Positions 61,603 to 64,000 of a stretch of DNA of 64,000 bases are shown here, one piece after another. The stretch lies in the NCBI GenBank assembly GCA_910584965.1, contig CAJUDZ010000008.1:62001-126000 (forward strand), in the 5' to 3' direction. How positions within the stretch are numbered: the first letter of the stretch is position 1; every line of letters starts with the position of its first letter. The notes below the pieces were generated by a model that was given only the letters and a program-made list of their open reading frames with translations, ran no database searches and was not told where the DNA came from. The translations under genes were made by a program, and so were the position numbers. The stretch comes from an uncultured Lachnospiraceae bacterium (GTDB lineage: Bacteria > Bacillota > Clostridia > Lachnospirales > Lachnospiraceae).

Positions 61603-61738
61603 ACTGATATCATAACAATATTAGCGTCCTTTCCTCTCAGAACGAATCTTCGAGCGTCAGAATCATGTCTGATTTCCCGTCGGGCGCACCCTCCGGGTTA
61701 TCTTTCTTCATTTTACTATCTCTTTCACAAAAAAACAA

Positions 61739-61758
61739 CCCGCCTGTTTTCAGGCGGG
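61739..61758 (-). terminator. Terminator of the SASP gene
   Basis: CCCGCCTG-AAAA-CAGGCGGG on the minus strand with a perfect 8-bp stem, followed by TTGTTTTTTT. It is 47 bp past the SASP stop. Confidence 0.88.
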
Positions 61759-61804
61759 CCGTTTCTTTTTTGTTTTCCGGTTTTTCTGATTTCAGAAACG
61801 GAAG

Positions 61805-62005
61805 TTATTTCATCTGCTCTTCCTGTTTCTTGATCATTCTACGAACCATCTCACCACCGATGGAACCTGCTTCTTTGGATGTCAGGTCACCGTTGTAACC
61901 TTCCTTCAGGTTTACACCAAGCTCAGATGCAACCTCTGTTTTGAAACGATCCATAGCTGCCTTAGCTTCCGGAACTTCAACTCTATTCGTTTTGTTACTT
62001 GCCAT
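61805..62005 (-). CDS. Alpha/beta-type small acid-soluble spore protein
   Basis: A 66-residue SASP. The germination-protease site region is FKTEVASELGVNLKEGYNGD and the second conserved block is SKEAGSIGGEMVRRMIKKQE. SASPs coat and protect DNA in dormant spores and are digested by Gpr on germination. This shows the organism forms endospores. CGGAGGTG precedes the start by seven bases. It is expected to be under a forespore sigma factor, but I cannot pick a sure promoter. A hairpin lies in the leader (62049-62080). Confidence 0.93.
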   Translation of the reverse strand: MASNKTNRVEVPEAKAAMDRFKTEVASELGVNLKEGYNGDLTSKEAGSIGGEMVRRMIKKQEEQMK

Positions 62006-62048
62006 TTTCTTTCACCTCCGAAAATACATTTCATCTTTTATCTATATT

Positions 62049-62080
62049 TGAGATAAGCGATTTTCGCACCGCTTATCTCA
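62049..62080 (-). other. Inverted repeat in the SASP leader
   Basis: TGAGATAAGCG (62049-62059) and CGCTTATCTCA (62070-62080) pair perfectly over 11 bp around a 10-base loop, 44 bp before the SASP start. No T-run follows. It may be an operator or a 5' stabilising hairpin. Confidence 0.55.
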
Positions 62081-62189
62081 GATTTTCAGAAGTTCATTGC
62101 TGAATTTCCGGTTCTGTGTAAGCGTGTTCGTATCACTTATCTTGATGTTAGTATGAACGGAATGAAAGAAATTATTTTGGTAAGTTTTT

Positions 62190-62738
62190 CTAATGAAAAA
62201 CAATCGCTTCTTTCATATTAAGAGCGGCATCTTTTCCGGCAAACAGCTCCAGAAGCTTCAATGCGAAAGGAAGCGCCGTCCCCATGCCGCGGCTTGTGAT
62301 CACGTTGTCCGATACGGTCACCGGTTCCCTGCTCACATCAGCGCCTTCCAGATGACTTTCAAAAGATGGATAGGAACAGGCCGTTCTTCCTTTTAAAATG
62401 CCTCTGTGTCCGAAAATGCTCGGCGCCGCACAGATCGCCCCGATATATTTTCCTTTTTGATAAAAAGCATCCACCTGCTCCATCAACGGTTCCGTCGCTT
62501 CCAGCCCTTTTGTTCCCGGCATGCCGCCCGGCAGGACAATCATATCCGTTTGTTCAAAATCAACTTCTTCCAATAATTTGTCCATTTCCACCGTAATTTT
62601 ATGGGAACCTGTCACGCTCTTTTCTCCCGTCACGGATACCATGTCCACATCAATATTGCCTCTGCGCAGAATGTCCACTACGGTCAATGCTTCGATTTCT
62701 TCAAATCCTTCTGCGAAAAATACACATACTTTACTCAT
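62190..62738 (-). CDS. DJ-1/PfpI family protein
   Basis: A 182-residue protein of the class I glutamine-amidotransferase-like fold: VCVFFAEGFEEIEALTVVDI, MIVLPGGMPGTKGLE, and the nucleophile elbow GAICAAPSIFGHRG with its Cys. The Glu in EGFEEIE pairs with that Cys as in DJ-1 and YajL/ThiJ. Activities in the family include glyoxalase or chaperone-like deglycase; which applies is unknown. AAAGGAG precedes the start. An extended -10 promoter lies at 63102-63110 and the 120-bp tandem repeats form its leader. Confidence 0.87.
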   Translation of the reverse strand: MSKVCVFFAEGFEEIEALTVVDILRRGNIDVDMVSVTGEKSVTGSHKITVEMDKLLEEVDFEQTDMIVLPGGMPGTKGLEATEPLMEQVDAFYQKGKYIGAICAAPSIFGHRGILKGRTACSYPSFESHLEGADVSREPVTVSDNVITSRGMGTALPFALKLLELFAGKDAALNMKEAIVFH

Positions 62739-62760
62739 TTTTTGCTCCTTTCGCCTGCTT

Positions 62761-63084
62761 TCCGCGCTCTCTGTCCGATTTCTTCGGACGTTTGCTCGGT
62801 ACTAACCGCCTTAAAAGCAAATGACGCTTCGCGTCGCTTGCTTTCCTCCGTCTGGGCTGCTCCCTCGCAAACTCGCGCTTTCCGCGCTCCCTGTCCGATT
62901 TCTTCGGACGTTTGCTCGGTACTAACCGCCTTAAAAGCAAATGACGCTTCGCGTCGCTTGCTTTCCTCCGTCTGGGCTGCTCCCTCGCAAACTCGCGCTT
63001 TCCGCGCTCCCTGTCCGATTTCATCGGACGTTTGCTCGGTATTAACCGCCTTAAAAGCAAATGACGCTTCGCGTCGCTTGCTTT
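62761..63084. repeat. 120-bp tandem repeat, 2.7 copies
   Basis: Copies 62761-62880 and 62881-63000 differ at one base; the third, 63001-63084, is partial with two more changes. Each has TGTCCGATTTCTTCGGACG, CGGTACTAACCGCC and GACGC-TTC-GCGTC. The unit is 40 codons, so both strands stay open, but the proteins are Arg/Lys- or Ser-rich repeats without family. The repeat lies in the leader of the DJ-1 gene. Confidence 0.85.
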
Positions 63085-63100
63085 TATCAGGCGGTTAGTA
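63040..63100. repeat. Long hairpin closing the tandem repeat
   Basis: TATTAACCGCC pairs with GGCGGTTAGTA, AAAAGCAA with TTGCTTTT, and GACGC with GCGTC around TTC. Only the last repeat copy has the right-hand closing arm. On the minus strand the hairpin begins about where transcription from 63102-63110 would start. Confidence 0.75.
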
Positions 63101-63101
63101 T

Positions 63102-63110
63102 ATTATAGCA
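63102..63110 (-). promoter_or_regulatory. Extended -10 promoter for the DJ-1 gene
   Basis: TGCTATAAT on the minus strand, directly next to the 63040-63100 hairpin. No good -35. The leader to the DJ-1 start would be about 355 bases. Confidence 0.5.
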
Positions 63111-63169
63111 GATGGGGGGCGTTTGCGCTACTCTTAAAGCGGTGAAAACAGAAAAACCAGGAGACGTTT

Positions 63170-63667
63170 ATGGAAATCGAACGAAAATTTACGGTCAGGG
63201 CTTTGCCCGAACAGCTGAGTCAATATCCTTTTCATCAAATCGAACAGGCTTATCTGAATACTGACCCTGTTGTCAGAATCAGGAAGCAGGATGATGATTA
63301 CTATCTCACCTATAAAGGTAAGGGGCTGATGGCAAGAGAGGAATACAATCTCCCATTAAATAAGGAGGCGTATTATCATCTTCGCGAAAAAGCTGACGGA
63401 AATATTATCGCAAAAAAACGGTATCTCATACCAATTGAACAGCCGACATTTACGTCAGATTATAAAATGCCGATTGACCAGATCAGTCTAACTATCGAAC
63501 TGGATATTTTTGAAGCGCCTTTTGAAAATCTCGTAATTGCGGAAGTAGAGTTCCCCGATGAAGAAACTGCAGCGGCGTTCTGTCCTGTTGACTGGTTTTT
63601 AGAAGATGTATCGAATGACCCGGCTTATCACAACTCCAATCTGAGCCGGAAAAAGTTATCGGAGTAA
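63170..63667 (+). CDS. CYTH domain-containing protein
   Basis: A 165-residue protein that opens EIERKFTV, the signature of the CYTH superfamily (adenylate cyclase class IV and thiamine triphosphatase). Alternating charged strands follow: VVRIRKQDDDYYLTYKGKG, IAKKRYLIP, LTIELDIFEAP and IAEVEFPDEETA, which line the beta-tunnel that holds triphosphate and Mg. It probably hydrolyses or binds an organic or inorganic triphosphate. AGGAGACG precedes the ATG. It is transcribed away from the tandem repeat region. Confidence 0.87.
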   Translation: MEIERKFTVRALPEQLSQYPFHQIEQAYLNTDPVVRIRKQDDDYYLTYKGKGLMAREEYNLPLNKEAYYHLREKADGNIIAKKRYLIPIEQPTFTSDYKMPIDQISLTIELDIFEAPFENLVIAEVEFPDEETAAAFCPVDWFLEDVSNDPAYHNSNLSRKKLSE

Positions 63668-63965
63668 TTTCAAGTTCCTTTAATTCTTCAGGTGATAACG
63701 CAGGAACATAATACGTTCCCCACGTTTGCCATCATTTATTCAATTCCTTTTCCAGATTTGCCAACCGCTTAAATTGTCCTGAATAGTATATAAAAAACAG
63801 GACATTTGGCACACTTTTTGTTGCAGTTGTTGGTATTTTGAAAATTTATGTAAAATTGGCTGTTTCACTTTATAAGCGGTTATATATTGTAAATCAAATG
63901 CTGTTCTATTATAATTTTTGTATCTGATATGAACTATAAAAGTAATGGAGAAATGATTTTTGATT
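63668..63965 (+). other. AT-rich intergenic stretch
   Basis: No convincing gene. An 81-codon frame on the minus strand (63740-63985) lacks a ribosome site and overlaps the start of the next gene. The composition is more AT-rich than the rest of the window, which may mark the edge of an acquired region. Confidence 0.4.
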
Positions 63966-64000
63966 ATGGAAAATAAAATTGTCATACAAAATTTTGGACC
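63966..64000 (+). CDS. Start of a gene cut by the window edge, possibly an AAA-type ATPase
   Basis: Only eleven codons are visible: MENKIVIQNFG and the next Pro. An opening of this kind (I-x-I-x-NFGPI) is common in AAA_15/OLD-like ATPases, many of which belong to anti-phage systems. GGAG stands 14-17 bases upstream, a long spacing. The call rests on very few residues. Confidence 0.35.
   Translation, partial: MENKIVIQNFG

Noticed and set aside
62731..63060. 109-residue Arg/Lys-rich repeat ORF on the minus strand ending at the DJ-1 start
   Set aside because: It exists because the 120-bp repeat is a multiple of three; it has no ribosome site, covers a hairpin and the opposite strand is equally open.
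62761..63084. Possible CRISPR array
   Set aside because: The unit is a contiguous 120-bp tandem repeat with no unique spacers, and no cas genes are present.

Overview
The window looks like a chromosomal segment of an anaerobic, endospore-forming, motile Firmicute of the Lachnospiraceae type. Evidence is an alpha/beta small acid-soluble spore protein, a very large flagellin, a 4Fe-4S ferredoxin, a radical SAM/HhH DNA-repair pair, a TM1266-type hydrogenase-associated regulator, ECF-type vitamin transporters, strong AGGAGG ribosome sites and Firmicute-type SOS boxes. The genus cannot be fixed from the sequence alone. Nearly all genes lie on the minus strand. The plus strand carries nfo, asnA, the flagellin, thiT, an ECF S component, an XRE protein, a CYTH protein and the two edge fragments.

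Layout. 1-3.1 kb is a scarred edge: a truncated DNA methyltransferase, a small deoxyribosyltransferase-like gene, a DUF362 gene, and a hicAB cassette (hicA frameshifted) lying between two identical 49-bp repeats that each carry a promoter. 3.1-8.1 kb holds a membrane protein and a marR-ABC-ABC operon for a heterodimeric exporter. 8.2-12.1 kb holds an ECF S component, a PspC protein, a padR-DUF1700-DUF4097 operon and a ferredoxin. 12.4-16.4 kb is a second heterodimeric ABC exporter, preceded by a promoter, a 48-codon leader ORF and an intrinsic terminator, the layout expected for attenuation control. 16.4-24.5 kb holds a GH13 amylase, a DnaA-box cluster before nfo, an XPD-like helicase with a Cas4-like nuclease domain, an HPr-like protein, and an SOS-controlled radical SAM repair pair. 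24.6-31 kb holds asnA, the 1270-residue flagellin and a GH8 exo-oligoxylanase. 31-37.5 kb is gltBD. 37.6-45.7 kb holds CPBP proteases, HAD, DegV, GNATs, a TPP-riboswitch-controlled thiT and a beta-glucoside-type PTS. 45.9-51.8 kb holds unknown and secreted proteins, XRE, DUF308, VanZ, a VanH-like dehydrogenase and an AI-2E family exporter. 51.9-58.4 kb is the conserved quality-control cluster tig-clpP-clpX-lon-engB. 58.5-62.7 kb holds the TM1266-type regulator, a permease-ATPase fusion with its lipoprotein, a SASP and a DJ-1 protein. The last kilobase has a 120-bp tandem repeat, a CYTH protein and the start of an ATPase-like gene.

The most unusual signal is a family of at least five intergenic elements of about 180-235 bp (9.1-9.3, 18.9-19.1, 37.2-37.5, 43.2-43.4 and 46.5-46.7 kb). 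Each folds into one long hairpin. The inner core motifs are conserved between copies, but the outer arms differ in sequence between copies and are complementary within each copy. This pattern argues for a maintained structure rather than an ordinary MITE. The 120-bp tandem repeat at 62.8-63.1 kb shares short motifs with the core and may be a relative.
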